Assembly: GCA_026874595.1 (NCBI GenBank)
Contig: CM049311.1
Location: forward strand, 65,637,953 to 65,701,952
DNA: 64,000 nucleotides
Direction: 5' to 3'
Origin: Sipunculus nudus
Lineage: Eukaryota; Annelida; Sipuncula; Golfingiida; Sipunculidae
The translations under genes were made by a program, and so were the position numbers. Under the pieces are notes generated by a model. The model worked only from the letters and a program-made list of their open reading frames with translations. It had not been told where the DNA came from and did not search any database. Positions 23,159 to 36,430 of this stretch are shown here, piece after piece (position 1 is the first letter of the stretch; each line of letters opens with the position of its first letter).

Positions 23159-26100
23159 TTTTTAGCTCAGCTGACTATAAGTCATCTGAGCTATAGTCGT
23201 GGTCCATTGTCCGTCGTCCGTCCGTCTGTCTGTCCGTCCGTCCGTAAGACTGGCAAGTTTCGACACCGTTGGACCTACGAATCTGAAATTCGGCAAACAG
23301 TTAGATGTCCCCAAAATCTCCTACCATGCCGAAAATTGGGTCAATAGGACTTCGTTCCTTCGAGATATAAAGGAAAAACCTCAATTTTTTATTAAAAATC
23401 TATTTTCACACTTCAGGACTGCCTAATATCAAAACCACTCATCTGGTTTTCTTCATATTTACCATAAATATTCTTCTATATAGTTCCTATATACATGCCA
23501 GATATTAAGTCAGTATTATATAATTTAAAAAAGTTATGGGCCCAAACATAATGGACTTTGTAAAAAAATCAGGAAGATATTTGGTCATTTAAGACCAAAA
23601 GTGTTAAAGGTAGGGACTTTTTTTCCAGTAATACAACTTTTATTAATCAAAATTTAATTGTATACCAAAAATTAGATCAAAATCTGTTAAATTTTTTTAA
23701 ATATTGGCAAAAATATAAAATTGGTACCTTAAATTTTGCCCAACTTTGGCCACAGCACGTTTTTTTCCTGTAAGTACTTTGGATTTAATTTTCACAGCAT
23801 GTATACATAAGGATTTAATCTGTTAAAATCTGAAATTTGAAAATAAAAGCTGCAAAATTAGGCTAGTTATTGAATTTTTTTGGAGGCTCTTGTTGTATTT
23901 CCTTACATTGTCAAGCAGTCCACTTTGATGACTGTAGGTCATTCAGTGCACATCTCTATGCTCCCCAGGCTGTTGGCATAATTTTAGATGTCCCCAAAAT
24001 CTCCTACCATAACGAAAATTGGGTCATTAGGACTTCGTTCCTTCGAGATATTAAGGAAAAAAACTCCGTTTTCCATAAAAAAGCCATTGTTACACTTCAA
24101 GGCTGCCTAATATCAAAACCACTGATCTGTTTTTGATCGTATTTAGTATTCACATTCTTTCATATATTTTCTATGAACATACCAAAAATTAGGTCAGTAT
24201 TGGGTATTATTTTGAAGTTATGGGCCAAAACATAATGCAATTTTAAAAAAAATCAGGAAATATATTTACTCACCTAACATGAGAATTGCTGAACCTAGAG
24301 ACTTTTTTTCATGAATATAACTTTATTTAATCAAGATTCAATTGTTTACCCAAAAATAGATCTGAATTTTGCAAATTTTTCAAGTTATTAGCATAAATAA
24401 AAAATCAATACCTTAAATTTTGTCCAACTTTGGCACTGTTGATTTAATTTTCACAGCATATATACATAAGGATTTAATCTTTTAAAATCTGAAACTTCAA
24501 AGAAATTGATTGGAAAGAATAGCTTTTAGTCATGTTTTCATACACCATGTCAAGTGTTGTTTACATCTAGCCCACCTAGTAGTACAGCCTTCACTTGCAT
24601 TATGTAACCCACCCCAGGCAGCTTGCTTTTGGGTCAGCCTGGCCACTACCAGCAGGCTTCCCCTCTGCCCTGCACCCCTCCCCCCCCCCCCCAGATGGTG
24701 CATAAACTAGATGAATGTTATTATTTTCTGTATTTGATTCATTCTTATTCTAGGCTATGCTACATTTTAGATTTTGTATTGTACCACCAGGGTTACAGTG
24801 ATTAAAGTGTACATTTAATTGTGTCCACAAAGTAGTGTATTGCTATGAAAGTGTGGATGTTCATCAGATAAGTAATTCCTTACTTCAGAAGAGTAAAAAC
24901 TTCACCAGGTGTGAAATTGACTATTAATTCCAGTAATAAATTAAAACTGGGATAGTAATTAGCGCAATGATATTGTTTGTCCCTCATTCAACCAACAGTG
25001 TGTATACTTTATTTGACAAGATGTTTTATTTTATCAAATTTACTTTTATTTTATTTTGGTGAATAAAATTAAGCATGTACTGAAAAATCCAATGTGCAAA
25101 ACTTTTTAATAGTAATTCAAGGAATATTTCTTGTAGATGCCATGTTGTGGCATTATTTTCTTTTAAATTCAGTTTAAACATTTATGATTTAAAAATAACA
25201 AAATATATGTGTATGCATAATATGACCCAATATGAGCTACACTCTGGATATATGATGATTGCAACTTTTGCAACAATTCTAATATTTTAACTTATATTTT
25301 CAGGTTTTTTTATTAAAAATTTATAAAACCTGTAAATAAAAAAATGATTCAGATAAAAACTTCTTAATGGAAAAAGTGGATATGCTTAAAAAAAATAGGA
25401 TTATATGTAAACTTAAATTCATTATTCCCTTGAAAGTGAAATAAAGGTATTAGTCCATTCTGTCCACTTGCCTGTCCATCTGTAAATTTTCATATGCATC
25501 ACAGTATCTCAAAATTTTACTGTTTTTCTTCATGACAGTCTTGTCAGAGTATTAGTTTGCAATCATATATTTAGAACTTTTCTATATCCAAGTTGGAGGG
25601 CCCCTTTCCTCTTAGCTTTTCATATTCTTATATAAATGAAAAACATTACAATAGAATATTTCTACATCCACCTTCGTGCTGCCCTCACTTTTCCCTTCTC
25701 CGAACCCCATCCCAAAGTCAGCCTCAGTAAGCAAGAACAAGATGAATCAGATATGTTCATACTTTAATATTTTGTATAACTATTCGTCCATAGGTACCTA
25801 TGTACATGCCAGAAATTATGTCAATATTGTGTAATATGTAGACATAGTGGGCATCACAATAATGAATCTTGTCAAGACTAAAGAGATATTGTGTCATACA
25901 GTCACAAATTCATAAATCACTTCAGCAGCAAAGTTAATCATAACATCATATCTGTCAGATTGAAAGCTTGCAGACTACCATACACTTTAGATCCTTCAAC
26001 AAATAGCCTTATCATCATTCTACTACTGCTTATTACTGCTATTGCATTCATATTTGCTCAAATATATCACAATTTTCAACCCCTCCTAAATAAATAAAAA

Positions 26101-26306
26101 ATAAACCACTATATTTGACTCTATTAATCCATCAGTCAGGTAATTTCATTTATCATTTACTCACATATTACATTACATTCCTTTATAATAGCCCAACATG
26201 TCCATGATATTCATAAGCTTTATCAACTCGATATAGTATCACAGTGGAGAAACATTTAAAGTCCAATCACGATCAGCTGAGTGCCGTGACCCATGGGTCC
26301 CTTGTT
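23159..26306 (+). mobile_element. Helentron-like non-autonomous element, family A, full copy
   Basis: The left end is the hairpin TAGCTCAG-C-TGACT-ATA-AGTCA-T-CTGAGCTA (23163-23193) followed by a GTCCGTCCGTCTGTC run. The right end has CAGCTGAGTGCCGTG, the palindrome GACCCATGGGTC (26288-26299) and CCCTTGTT (to 26306). A ~680-bp core motif beginning 'GATGTCCCCAAAATCTCCTACC' is present twice (about 23305 and 23987), so the core is tandemly duplicated. It then has the poly-C block (24684) and the 'CACCAGGTGTGAAATTGACT' block (24903). There is no credible protein. Amplification by an enzyme supplied by another element is expected for this type (inference). Confidence 0.75.
23163..23193 (+). repeat. 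Terminal hairpin of family A
   Basis: A 31-nt near-perfect inverted repeat: 8-bp outer stem, one C/T mismatch, 5-bp inner stem, ATA loop. Similar hairpins occur at 4395-4427 (reverse), 26870, 27768, 38001, 42100 and 47436, with changes that mostly keep the fold. Confidence 0.85.
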
Positions 26307-26865
26307 TTACTCAAGATCCTTGGTCAAGGAGTAAAATTTAAGAGAAGTTTGGTAATCGATGTTGCTAAGACCATGGCAAAATATTTGCTTGGAATCTTAA
26401 CTTCAGTTGAATTATACTTGTCAGAGTATAATTAAGTAAAAAACCTTAACATGTTTATTGTAGATCATATTTGGTATCATATCACAAGTGATGTATCACA
26501 AACATATCATGTGTCATGTGATGATATGAGTAACTGCCCTACACTTCAGTGAAGTTCAGTCAGTCCTGCTTACTCACTGTTTACTGTGTTGTTATATATA
26601 CATGTATGTGTAGTTTCTTGAGTAGGAACAGCTTCAAACTAATAATATAATACTTAATAAAAGTGAAAGGGCATCATTGTCAGTGAAGGCAGGTTCATCA
26701 ACTGAGCCACAGACTGCATACAAATAACAGTATGGTAACACAGGCCTCATGTCATTGTAGTTATGTTGTAAATATTTATGAAATACTTGATATCACCATG
26801 ATATATAGGTTGCTGATACATGTAAAGCAACTTTTCAGTGAAAGGTATTTTGTAGGAAAAAAGCA
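26307..26865. other. Intron 1 between two elements
   Basis: AT-rich sequence separating the two family A insertions. No gene or repeat recognised. Confidence 0.5.
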
Positions 26866-27763
26866 TTTTTAGCTCAGCTGACTATAAGACATCTGAGCAA
26901 TAGTCGTGGTCCTTTGTCTGTCGTCTGTCCGTCCGGCCGTTAACAGGGCACGTTTTAAAACCGTTGGACCTATGAATCCAAAATTTTACATATCATTAGA
27001 TGTTCCCAAAATCTCCTACCATACCGAAAATTGGGTCATTAGGACTTCGTTCCTTCGAGATATTAAGGAAAAACCTCTGTTTTCCATAAAGAAGCCATTG
27101 TTACACTTCAAGGCTGCCTAATATCAAAACCACTGATCTGTTCTTGGTCATATTTAGTATTCATATTCTTCCATACATTTTCTATGAACATACCAAAAAT
27201 TAGGTCAGTTTTGGGTATTATTTTGAAGTTATGGGCCCAAATATAATGCAATTTTTTAAAAATCAGGAAATATATTTACTCACCTAACATGAGAATTGCT
27301 GAAGCTGGAGACTTTTTTTTCAGGAATATAACTTTATTTTATCAAGATTCAATTATTTACCCAAAATTAGATCTGAATTTTGCAAATTTTTCAAGTTATT
27401 AGCATAAATAAAAAATTAATACCTTAAATTTTGTCCAACTTTGGGAATGGCACGTTTTTTTTCTGTAAGCACTGTTGATTTAATTTTCACAGCATATGTA
27501 CATAAGGATTTAATCTTTTAAAATCTGAAATTTCAAAGGAATTGATTGAAAAGAGTAGCTTTTATTCAAGTTTTCATACACCATGTCAAGTGTTGTTTAC
27601 ATCTGGCCCGCCTAGTAGAACAGCCTTCACTTGTATTATGTAACCCACCCCAGGCAGCTTGCCTCAGGCTCAGCTTGGCCACTACTAGCAGGCTTCCCCT
27701 TTGCCCTGCACTCCCCCCCCCCCCCCCAGATGGTGCATTAACTAGATGAATGTTATTATTTTT

Positions 27764-30388
27764 TTATTAGCTCAGCTGACTATAAGTCATCTGAGCTATA
27801 GTCGTGGTCCATTGTCCGTCGTCCGTCCGTCTGTCCGTCCGTCCGTCCGTAGATGTGGCACGTTTTGAAACCGTAAGACCTAGGAATCCAAAATTCGGCA
27901 TAATGTTAGATGTCCCCAAGATCTCCTACCAAGCCGAAAACTGGGTCTTTGCAACTTCGTTCCTTTGAGAAATTAAGGAAAAACCTCAATTTTTTATTAA
28001 AAACCTATTTTCACACTTTAGGACTGCCTAATATCAAAACCACTCATCTGTTTTTCCTCATATTTACCATAAATATTCCTCTATATAGTTCCTATGTACA
28101 TGCCAGAAATTATGTCTGTATTATTTAATTTAAAAAAGTTCTGGGCCCAAACATAATGCATTTTGAAAAAAATAAGGAAAGATATTTGATCACTTAACAC
28201 AAAAAATGTTAAAGCTGTGGACCTTTTTTCCAGTAATATAACTTTAATTATTAAAAATTAAATTGTATACCCAAAATTAGATGAACATCTTTTAAATTTT
28301 TTAAAATATTAATAAAAATAAAAAATTGGTACCTTAAAATTTTGCCCAACTTTGACCATGGCACGTTTTTTTCCTGTAAGTACTGTGGATTTAATTTTCA
28401 CAGCATGTTTTTGTAATCATTTCAACTGTTAACACCAAAAATTTGAAACCAGTTGATCAAAAACTGTAGATTTTAATCAAGTTTTCAAGCACCTTGTAAC
28501 ATATGGTTTACATCAAGCTAGTGTTATGCAGTTTGCAAAAGCTCAGCTCCCCAGCTTCAGCTCTAAGTTCCTTAAATTCAGCATACAGTTAGATGTCTCC
28601 AAAATCCCCTACCATGCCAAGAATTTGGTCACTAGGACTTAATAACTTCGAGATATTAATGAAAAACTTCATTTTTCCATTAAAAACCCATTGTTACACT
28701 TCAAGACTGCCTAATATCAAAACCACTGATCTGACTTTAATCATAAACAATATACATATTTTTCATTCTCTATGCACATCCCAGAATGATGTCAGTATTG
28801 CGTAATTGTTTTAAGTTATGGGCCCAAACATAATGCACTTTGTAAAAAATCAAGAAATATATTTACTCCCTTAACAAGGGCATTGCTAGGGATTTTTTTG
28901 TCAGGGATGTAACATTATTTAATCAAGATTCAATTGAATACCCAAAATTAGTTCTGAATTTTTCAAATTTTATAAGTTATTAGTATAAATATAAAATTAG
29001 TACCTTAAATTTTGCCCAACTGTGACAATGGCACGTTTGTTTCCCGTGAGCACTGTTGATATAATTTTCATATCATGCACACATAAGGATTTCAGCTTTT
29101 TAATTTAGAAAGCTGAAAGAAATTGGCCAAAAATTGTAGCTTTTATTAATGTTTTTTATGAGACCCTGTCGGACTTTGGCTCTCTCCAGCCCCTCTTTAG
29201 TCACCTGTATGTTAACCTTGTTGACCTTTCATCAAATTATGCACGCTTGAGGCGAGGCATACAGGAATCCAGGCAGCTTATGGCCAGCCACAGTTGATCC
29301 AGGTGTTCAACCCAACTCATCTAGTAGTTTTAACCAACAACATAACAATAAACAACAAATTAATAAATTTTTATTGGTTTTTAATAACAAATTAAAGAAA
29401 AATAGAAAAGGAATTTGTTAGTTTATAATAACAGGAAATTAACTTGCAGTTACTGATGATATAAGAATCTTGTATCGATTGGTAGAATGTCACATATTCC
29501 AAATAACACCATGCAGTCACCTATGGCATTTTTCAGTTCAATTTTAATGATAAAGAAGTAAATCATATTATTCATTACTAATCATTAGGGATCATATGAA
29601 GGAAATTAATGATAGACAAAGATGCAGTTGATAATATTAATCTAGATTCCTACTGTGTCTAGTGTGTACATTGATGTGAAATTAGTCCAAAATGAATTTT
29701 TTACAGTTATTTTTTAATATAAATAAAAGCCATAAAACCAGGTACTTACGATCATTATTTAAATGTGTGAATTTTGTATATTCTGGATTCTCAACATCAT
29801 TGTTTGGTGAAAATTGAATAAATACCAGACATGGTGCGAATACTTTGTAATTGTATTTAAATACGAATATGATTATGTACTCCATTATAAAATTTCTTGC
29901 ATAAAGAATGGGAATTCAGGTAAAAATGAAAGTATATGAATACTCGTGCAAATACTTTCAAAATGTATTCATGAATGCATTCATGAATATATTCTTTAAT
30001 ATTATTTTAATAATCATATCAGTTATATTTCATTTTAAAAAATCATATGATTCTCTTATTATTTTTAATAAAAATTGTATTTGGGACAATATTTGTAATT
30101 TTTTTTAATAAATAGTTAAACTCTTATATTATATGTTCTGCTTATAAGTTATATGGCCAAGTCAAAATCTGTGTGACAATAGTACTCCAATTGTTAATAA
30201 AATAAATGAAATCAATCCTCTTCCCTGTCTCCAAAAGTACTATCAAAATCATACATAAGCTAAACAACAACAACTCATAATACAGCTTATATTTATTACC
30301 ACACAAAACCAGCATGTGCCTCATTTCTAAATAATATTTTTTTTATCATATATAACAGCTGAGCGTTGTGACCCATAGGTCCCTTGTT
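27764..30388 (+). mobile_element. Family A element, inner nested copy
   Basis: Hairpin start TAGCTCAGCTGAC at 27768; right end CAGCTGAGCGTTGTGACCC then ATAGGTCCCTTGTT at 30388. The core motif 'GATGTCCCCAAGATCTCC' occurs at 27908 and again, diverged, at 28589. It is inserted in a T-rich stretch of the outer element with no clear target-site duplication, as expected for Helentron-type insertion into TT. Positions 29160-30350 hold family-unrelated AT-rich sequence with no coding signal. Confidence 0.8.
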
Positions 30389-30904
30389 GTATTTTATTTT
30401 ATTCATGGCTATGCTACATTTTAGATTTTGTATTGTACCACCAGGGTTACAATGATTAAAGTGCACATTTAATAGTGTCCACAAAGTGGTGTATTGCTAT
30501 GAAAGTGTGGATGTTCATCAGATAAGTAATTCCTTACTTCAGAAGAGTAAAAACTTCACCAGGTGTGAAATTGACTATTAATTCTAGTAATAAATTATAG
30601 CTGAGATTGTAATTAGCATAATGATATTGTTTGTCCCTCATTTAACCAAAAGTGTGTATACTTTATTTGAAAAGATGTTTTTATTTTATCAAATTTACTG
30701 AATCTTTTATTTTATTTCGGTGAATAAAATTAAGCATGTACTGAAAACTCCAATGTGCAAAACTTTTTAATAATGATTCAAGGAATAATCTTGTCTATAC
30801 CATATTGTGGCATTATTTTCTTTTAAATTCAGTATAAACATTTGTGATTTAAAAATAATAAAATATATGTGTATGCAAAATATGACCCAATATGAGCTAC
30901 ACTA

Positions 30905-31450
30905 TGGATATATTACAACACAACACCAGATTATGAGTCATCTCTTCTCTATATATTCACACTTAGACTCAGTCACTTCAGATTGTTTTCCTCTATAGGT
31001 CACCCGCATGTCCCATCAGTAACTTCTTCTCTGAACTCCCAAGTTTTAGTCTCTCAAGTTGACCTCAACCTGCCTATAGTGATCATGTGCGATTTCATTA
31101 TTGACATTTCTAATATAATATATAACACCAAATTGACACAATTATGTCAACTCTTTAAATGTCAACAACTAGTCAGAGAACCAACCAATGACCATGGAAA
31201 TACCATAGATCTTGTCTTTACTAACTGTTTAAATGCTTCAGTTTCAACATTAGAAAACACATGGTCAGATCACAAGATATTATTAGCAACAATCCCCCAT
31301 TTTTCAATTCAGATCAAACATGGCAACTTCTCACAGCTTAATCTACAATTTCTTCTCTATAGATACTTTTTGAGACATTCTGTTTCCTCTCTAATTCAGC
31401 AACAACTGCTTCCCAAAACATATAAGTTTTCTACTATTCCATAAATATTT
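30905..31450 (+). pseudogene. LINE endonuclease fragment inside family A element
   Basis: The 153-codon frame at 30983-31444 is not a host gene: its ATG is internal to an older frame. It gives 'PIVIMCDFIID' (GDFN-D in intact endonucleases), 'LVREPTNDHGNTIDLVFTN' and 'SDHKILLATI', the C-terminal half of the apurinic-type endonuclease of a CR1/Jockey-like LINE, with the SDH catalytic His retained and the Gly and Asn of GDFN lost. In-frame-like sequence also precedes it from about 30905. No reverse transcriptase follows; stops appear after 31444. The + strand orientation differs from the two other LINE remnants in the window. Confidence 0.7.
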
Positions 31451-31793
31451 TGATTTATTAAATGTGTATTTTTATACTTGCAAATCTCCACTTCCTTCCT
31501 CTGCAATTTACAACATCTGGTCATTCCCATTGCAATATTTTAGACACGCATTCTTGTTCATATTTAAAATACTGATACTTCTATATAACTATTCCACTCA
31601 ACTACATAATTAATACAAAAAATTACATCTGTCAAAATGAAATCTTACAGACCTACATACAACAATAGTGACACAATTATATCTGTCTCATTCAGCTGAG
31701 CACCGTGACCCATGGGTCCCTTGTTATCAGTGTCTGTAAAACCGTATACTGGGAAAGTAGGTCTCAGCTTTCATGAATATGTCTGAATTATAG

Positions 31794-31795
<2 letters not shown>

Positions 31796-31856
<61 letters not shown>

Positions 31857-31860
31857 TATA
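31796..31860. repeat. (TA)n microsatellite
   Basis: About 28 uninterrupted TA dinucleotides followed by an imperfect end. Confidence 0.95.
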
Positions 31861-34800
31861 TCATGACAATATACCTTAGTTCTTGGATATTATTGATCTA
31901 GATATAATATGTAGTCATCTTTCATTTCTTAACAAAACAGGTAATATGAAAGGCTTTTAAATTTGACTTGTATACTGTGGTAAAAACAGTGGTTATCTGT
32001 TAATTAGCAAGCTTTCATATTCATATTCATTTAACATGTCAAAAAAGTATCACTGTTTCACTGAAACATGACAGCTGAACCTGGGTTGACAATCAATATA
32101 AGCAATACTTGGGCATGCCATACCTGTACACAGTGCTCTGCATTTGTGTGTGACTGTAAGGTAGGCCCTCTGTGTTTATCAGTATAATAGTGTATGATGT
32201 TTCAAGACTGGTGTGCCTGAAAGGTAATGAGACACGAGTCTCTTGGCTTCAAGACTAATTTTCCCCGATCCAGAGGACATTGTGGAGTCTATTTTTGTAT
32301 CACTGAACAGAGACAGGGGCTGCTTCTAGGGGGATATTAATGTATGGTAGCTGTGTATAAGCACACAAAGAAAATTAGATTACTTCAGGTTTTGTCCCTT
32401 TATGTTTGACTCGCGTGTAGAACAGTATATAAGCCAGTAGTTAAGATTTTACTGTGGTTAGGCACACCAGCAAAGGAAATTTTCTGCAGAATAACTGTCC
32501 CAATTTTTTTGTGGATTATACTTTTTTAATCAAAAGATTGTATTGTTGCTTATAAAGCGGTTTTTTTCTGATCCCTTCAAAGAAATTGTCTTTAAAAGAT
32601 ACATGCCAGAGAATGGCAAAAGGTGGAGAATATTCTGACCTTTAGACTAAATAGGGATTATTCTATCAATCTGTGCTTTACAAGTAACCATATTTCTGTC
32701 CTTCTCCCTCTGTCCCTTCCCCCTTTCACATAATATTCTCCCTTCATCATTTGGAAATTCTCCCTAAACTTATGTTATAAGTTCAAAAGCAATTCCCACT
32801 TTAAGCCGAAAAAGACCAAATTTTTTCAAGAAAGAATAGTTTCTCTGAATAGATGTGGTTAATTGCAAATTTCTTTTGACTCATCTTCTGTCAATAGTAT
32901 ACCTTGTTTGAAGAGTATTTTACCATAACCTGCATAGAGTATTATCATAAAGAGGGTGCACTTTGCAAAGAGGTTTCCATGAAAAATGGCTTAAGTAAAA
33001 ACAGGTGAGGTAAAAAATGGCTGAGATAGGAAAGTTTCACCTAGCACTGTAAAGAGGTAGCCCATTGTGGATAAGGTCTATTCACTAAACCTTTGGCATG
33101 GTGCCAATAAAGCATGGCACCTCTGGTGGCCTTACATGACCAATGCAGCCTTTGTAAGCTGTGGAAAAGTGGAATATGAGTTAGAAAAAATGGACTATAA
33201 CCACCACATAAGGAGTGCAGACTGTACATATACTCTTCCTGAGGTGCATAAAGCTTGCTCATGCAACTTGGGCATTGATATCTTACCATTCAATGAATGC
33301 AGGTCTATATATGAAACATATTAAATATGATAGCATTTATATTATCTTAGTTTCTTATTGATGGGCAGGAGGCTATGAACATTTTCTCCATTTATTCATT
33401 ACCAGTCATTTAATATGTCTAGGATATAATTTAACACCTTGCTTTAGATAACTTGTGGGTGATGGTAATTAGGGCATCTTGCATAATTTCTCAGTTCAAA
33501 AGCTCAGCTGAATATGGAGTTTTTCAGTTTTCCAGATACCACATGCTTGGAATACCGGTATATATATTTAGCTTTATCTGACTTCAACAATTTTTATGTT
33601 TCAGTATCAGGCAGATTTATTTTAAACTTTGTATATCATTTTATCTGATACTATAGTAAAGGAGAATTGGGACACTTTGCTGTGTCATCTGGCCTACCAA
33701 TGGAGAACACCCTGCAGTATTATCTGACGTATGGGTAAAGAGATAAGGGACAATTTGCATGTTACTCGTAGGCAATTGGGACATCAGGTAGATCGTTATT
33801 CAAGAGCACCCATAAGCACCTGTGGACTGGGACAGAATATCTTTTGTAATGTTTTTATATACTGGTATATCATTAGATATCACTGTTCTCGATACCTATT
33901 TATATGATCTGAGACTGCTTAAATAATATAATATATGGCAATGGAACAACAGGCCATCCCAAAGTAATAAATTTTTCCCTAAATTACAGGAGATAAATGA
34001 GATGAAGTATTGACTGCAGTTTGTTCAAAATAGATATCACTTAATAAATTATTCAATAATTATTAAACATTATTATTACAATATTAATATATTAACATTA
34101 TAACATTATTATAATTATTCAGTGAATAACAAATTATTACTGCAGTGCAGTCCATCATGCAGAGTAAATAATATTTGTTTTACAACTTGACTGTATGACT
34201 TTACATGAGCAAAGTCCCTGTTAAGGCAAATGAGATGATGCACATTTGCATAAATTAATTATATTATGTGAAGAGCTACATTTGATGTGAACTAGCAACA
34301 GTTGGGTGCCATAAGAAACTAGTGTTTTTTATGATTTTTTTTTATCATTTCCTTCAAAAGGCATCAGTGTAATGTACTGATGTTGAAATATCATGGTGCA
34401 CTTATTGTGCACTTAAAATAAATGCTCTTCTTAATTCATTATTTATGACATCACAGAAGTAATGGAATTTTTTTAAGGGCTTTAACTCTCATAGGTGTCT
34501 GTAATAAAATACCCTTTACATGTTTAAACTGGTTCATCAGCTGTACAGGTATGCATTATACACTGCCTCACATAGATAAACACTGTTTTCTTGTGTAGCT
34601 GTTTAATGTTTACGATGAACAAAATGGGCTCACTAGAACACACTGAGTATGAAGCAATTAATCTTTGTGAACTCCAGTAATGGGCTGCAGTTCTAAAAGG
34701 GATGTAGTAAGTTTGGCGCCCCTTTCTTGCAGGCTGAGAGAAAGAGATCGAGAGAAAAAAGAACTATCACATTAATGGTGGTTGTTTTACACAAATGGTT

Positions 34801-35257
34801 TTTAGTGGTATAAGTTTGTGGGCATCAGGTTGAACAGTTATCAGAGCATTCAGTTAAGCATGGTTTAATGTTACAGACCATTATACTCAACAGGTGTGGT
34901 GTTATGAGGATCAGTCTGTAATAGAATGTATTGTTAAGAGCAAGTCCCCTGAAGGAACAGACAATATATAGGCTTAATGCGAGATTTTCATCATCAGTCT
35001 TGCATCTAAAATATAACCAGTTGTAAAGCAAGATTTGAAATTTAAAACAAATACAATGTTTGCTCCATATTGCAAATGAATCATGTTATGATATATTAAT
35101 TTGAAATATTATCATTTAATTAAAAAAAATTCAAATTGATAAAATATCAGTTTTAGCTTCAGTCACACTATATATACAAACATTTGAGCAAAATTTGCAA
35201 AAAAAAATTTAGTTAAAGTTGTGAATGTTATCCCTTAATTAATTTCATATGTCATGC
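31861..35257. other. Intron 1, no gene recognised
   Basis: 3.4 kb of AT-rich intronic sequence. Overlapping opposite-strand open frames at 33041-33324 show no domain and no splice support. No repeat family from elsewhere in the window recurs here. Confidence 0.45.
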
Positions 35258-35294
35258 TTGCCAGCTGAATATTATGATCCATGGGTCATTTGTT
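35258..35294 (+). repeat. Orphan right end of family A
   Basis: CCAGCTGAATATTATGATCC then ATGGGTCATTTGTT is a decayed right terminus; no matching left hairpin is found upstream. A still weaker version, GACCCATGTGTCCTTGTT, ends at 35560. Confidence 0.5.
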
Positions 35295-35729
35295 TTCATT
35301 TTTGTACCTGACCAGTATTTAATGATTATTTTGACTATGTTAATTAGCAGTTTATATTACATTTATTTAGCAATCTATAATTTGTATTTGACCACCACCA
35401 ATTTCCGGGACCTATCCTCTGAGCTTTTTAAATACTAATATAGAAGAATATATATTCATTTACAAATTATAAAACTAAGCCCTTTTCTGGTTGTTATAAT
35501 TCATACAATTTCGGTCATTGTAAAATTCAGCCTGGTAGCCTTGACCCATGTGTCCTTGTTATATTTTAGGTGTTTTAGTGTCATGTTTATTGAGTACATC
35601 TGAACATTACTGACTGGTAGCACAACTGGGATCCTGCAGAGGTTTTTTGTTTTTTTTTTATAAGTTTTTTTGGTGGAGGTGACCGCCTCCCATTTTTTTA
35701 ATGCTTTTGCTTAACTAAGTATATATACA

Positions 35730-36056
35730 TCTCCAGAGTTCCATTCTGGTTTCGGACTTTGTGACAGGGGCTTATATCTGAGTTTTCCTGGCGTCAACCA
35801 GGTTCAGTATACCACTCCTGCAGGCCCTTGGTGTGTGTCATCCCCATGACTGGGTCATAAAACCAAGGAACCCATGAAAGGCGCACTCGTTTGTGAGTGA
35901 AACACAACTGATGGACCCAGTCTCTCCATTAAGCCTGCATGGCCCTCACCCTTGGTGGGGGCTGACCGTGAAAATCTCACCGCCTCAGCTGAGATTCAAA
36001 CTCACCATCTCCCGGCTTTGAGTCCTGCGCTCTACCCCTGAGCCACAGAAGCCGGT
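35730..36056 (-). mobile_element. tRNA-derived SINE, full-length-like copy
   Basis: Read on the minus strand from 36056: CCGGCTTCTG, then TGGCTCAGGGGTAGAGCG (tRNA A box), about 30 nt later GAGTTTGAATCTC (B-box-like), then a non-tRNA body with 'CCAGTCATGGGGATGACAC' and 'CTGGTTGACGCCAGGAAAA'. The same order occurs on the + strand at 61775-62056. The head is not a functional tRNA gene: the acceptor stem and T arm are not restorable. The retained promoter boxes are the basis for calling a SINE. Confidence 0.7.
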
Positions 36057-36430
36057 AAAGTCAGATGGAGGTTAACTTTCTCCCGTTGTGTTTAATTTAT
36101 TTTCTGTATATAAGGTATCACATTAAAGTGTGTTTTATTTAAATGCAGACTCTGGATGCAGGATCCATTTATTTTCAAGATCTGAAGGTGAAATCTAGTG
36201 CCAACTGGTGACAAAAGTGATACTTCTAGGGAGTCATAATTTGGGAAAAGTTCATTTTTCTAGGTTATCCATGTGTTACATTAACAGATGATGTTAGATT
36301 TATGCTGTCTGTGCAGAATGCACAATATATTATTCAACGTATGAGTGTTTTTTTTTAATTCAGATAATATATACATATATATCTATTGGTTGTAATTAAT
36401 ATTACAATTCTGTTTTGCCTGTCATTTCAG
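36057..36430. other. End of intron 1 with acceptor
   Basis: AT-rich sequence ending in the polypyrimidine tract and acceptor TTTTGCCTGTCATTTCAG (AG at 36429-36430). Confidence 0.7.

Larger units (their letters stand above)
26866..31725 (+). mobile_element. Family A element, outer copy split by a nested copy
   Basis: The left hairpin starts at about 26870; the right end CACCGTGACCCATGGGTCCC then TTGTT finishes at 31725. The interior follows the 23159-26306 copy up to 'GATGAATGTTATTATT' (27745-27760), breaks for the inner element at 27764-30388, then resumes at 30389 with 'ATTCATGGCTATGCTACATT', which follows the same block at 24742 in the uninterrupted copy. Without the insert it is about 2.2 kb. 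Its right part also carries a LINE endonuclease fragment (30905-31450). Confidence 0.8.

Noticed and set aside
30983-31444. 153-codon open frame as a host gene
   Set aside because: It encodes part of a LINE endonuclease with damaged motifs and no proper start.
33041-33324. Overlapping opposite-strand open frames with some codon regularity
   Set aside because: Both strands are open over the same stretch, no homologue or splice signals recognised; probably chance.
35955-36056. Possible tRNA gene on the minus strand
   Set aside because: A and B boxes are present, but acceptor and T stems do not pair and the same head plus body recurs at 61775 and 16503, so it is a SINE.
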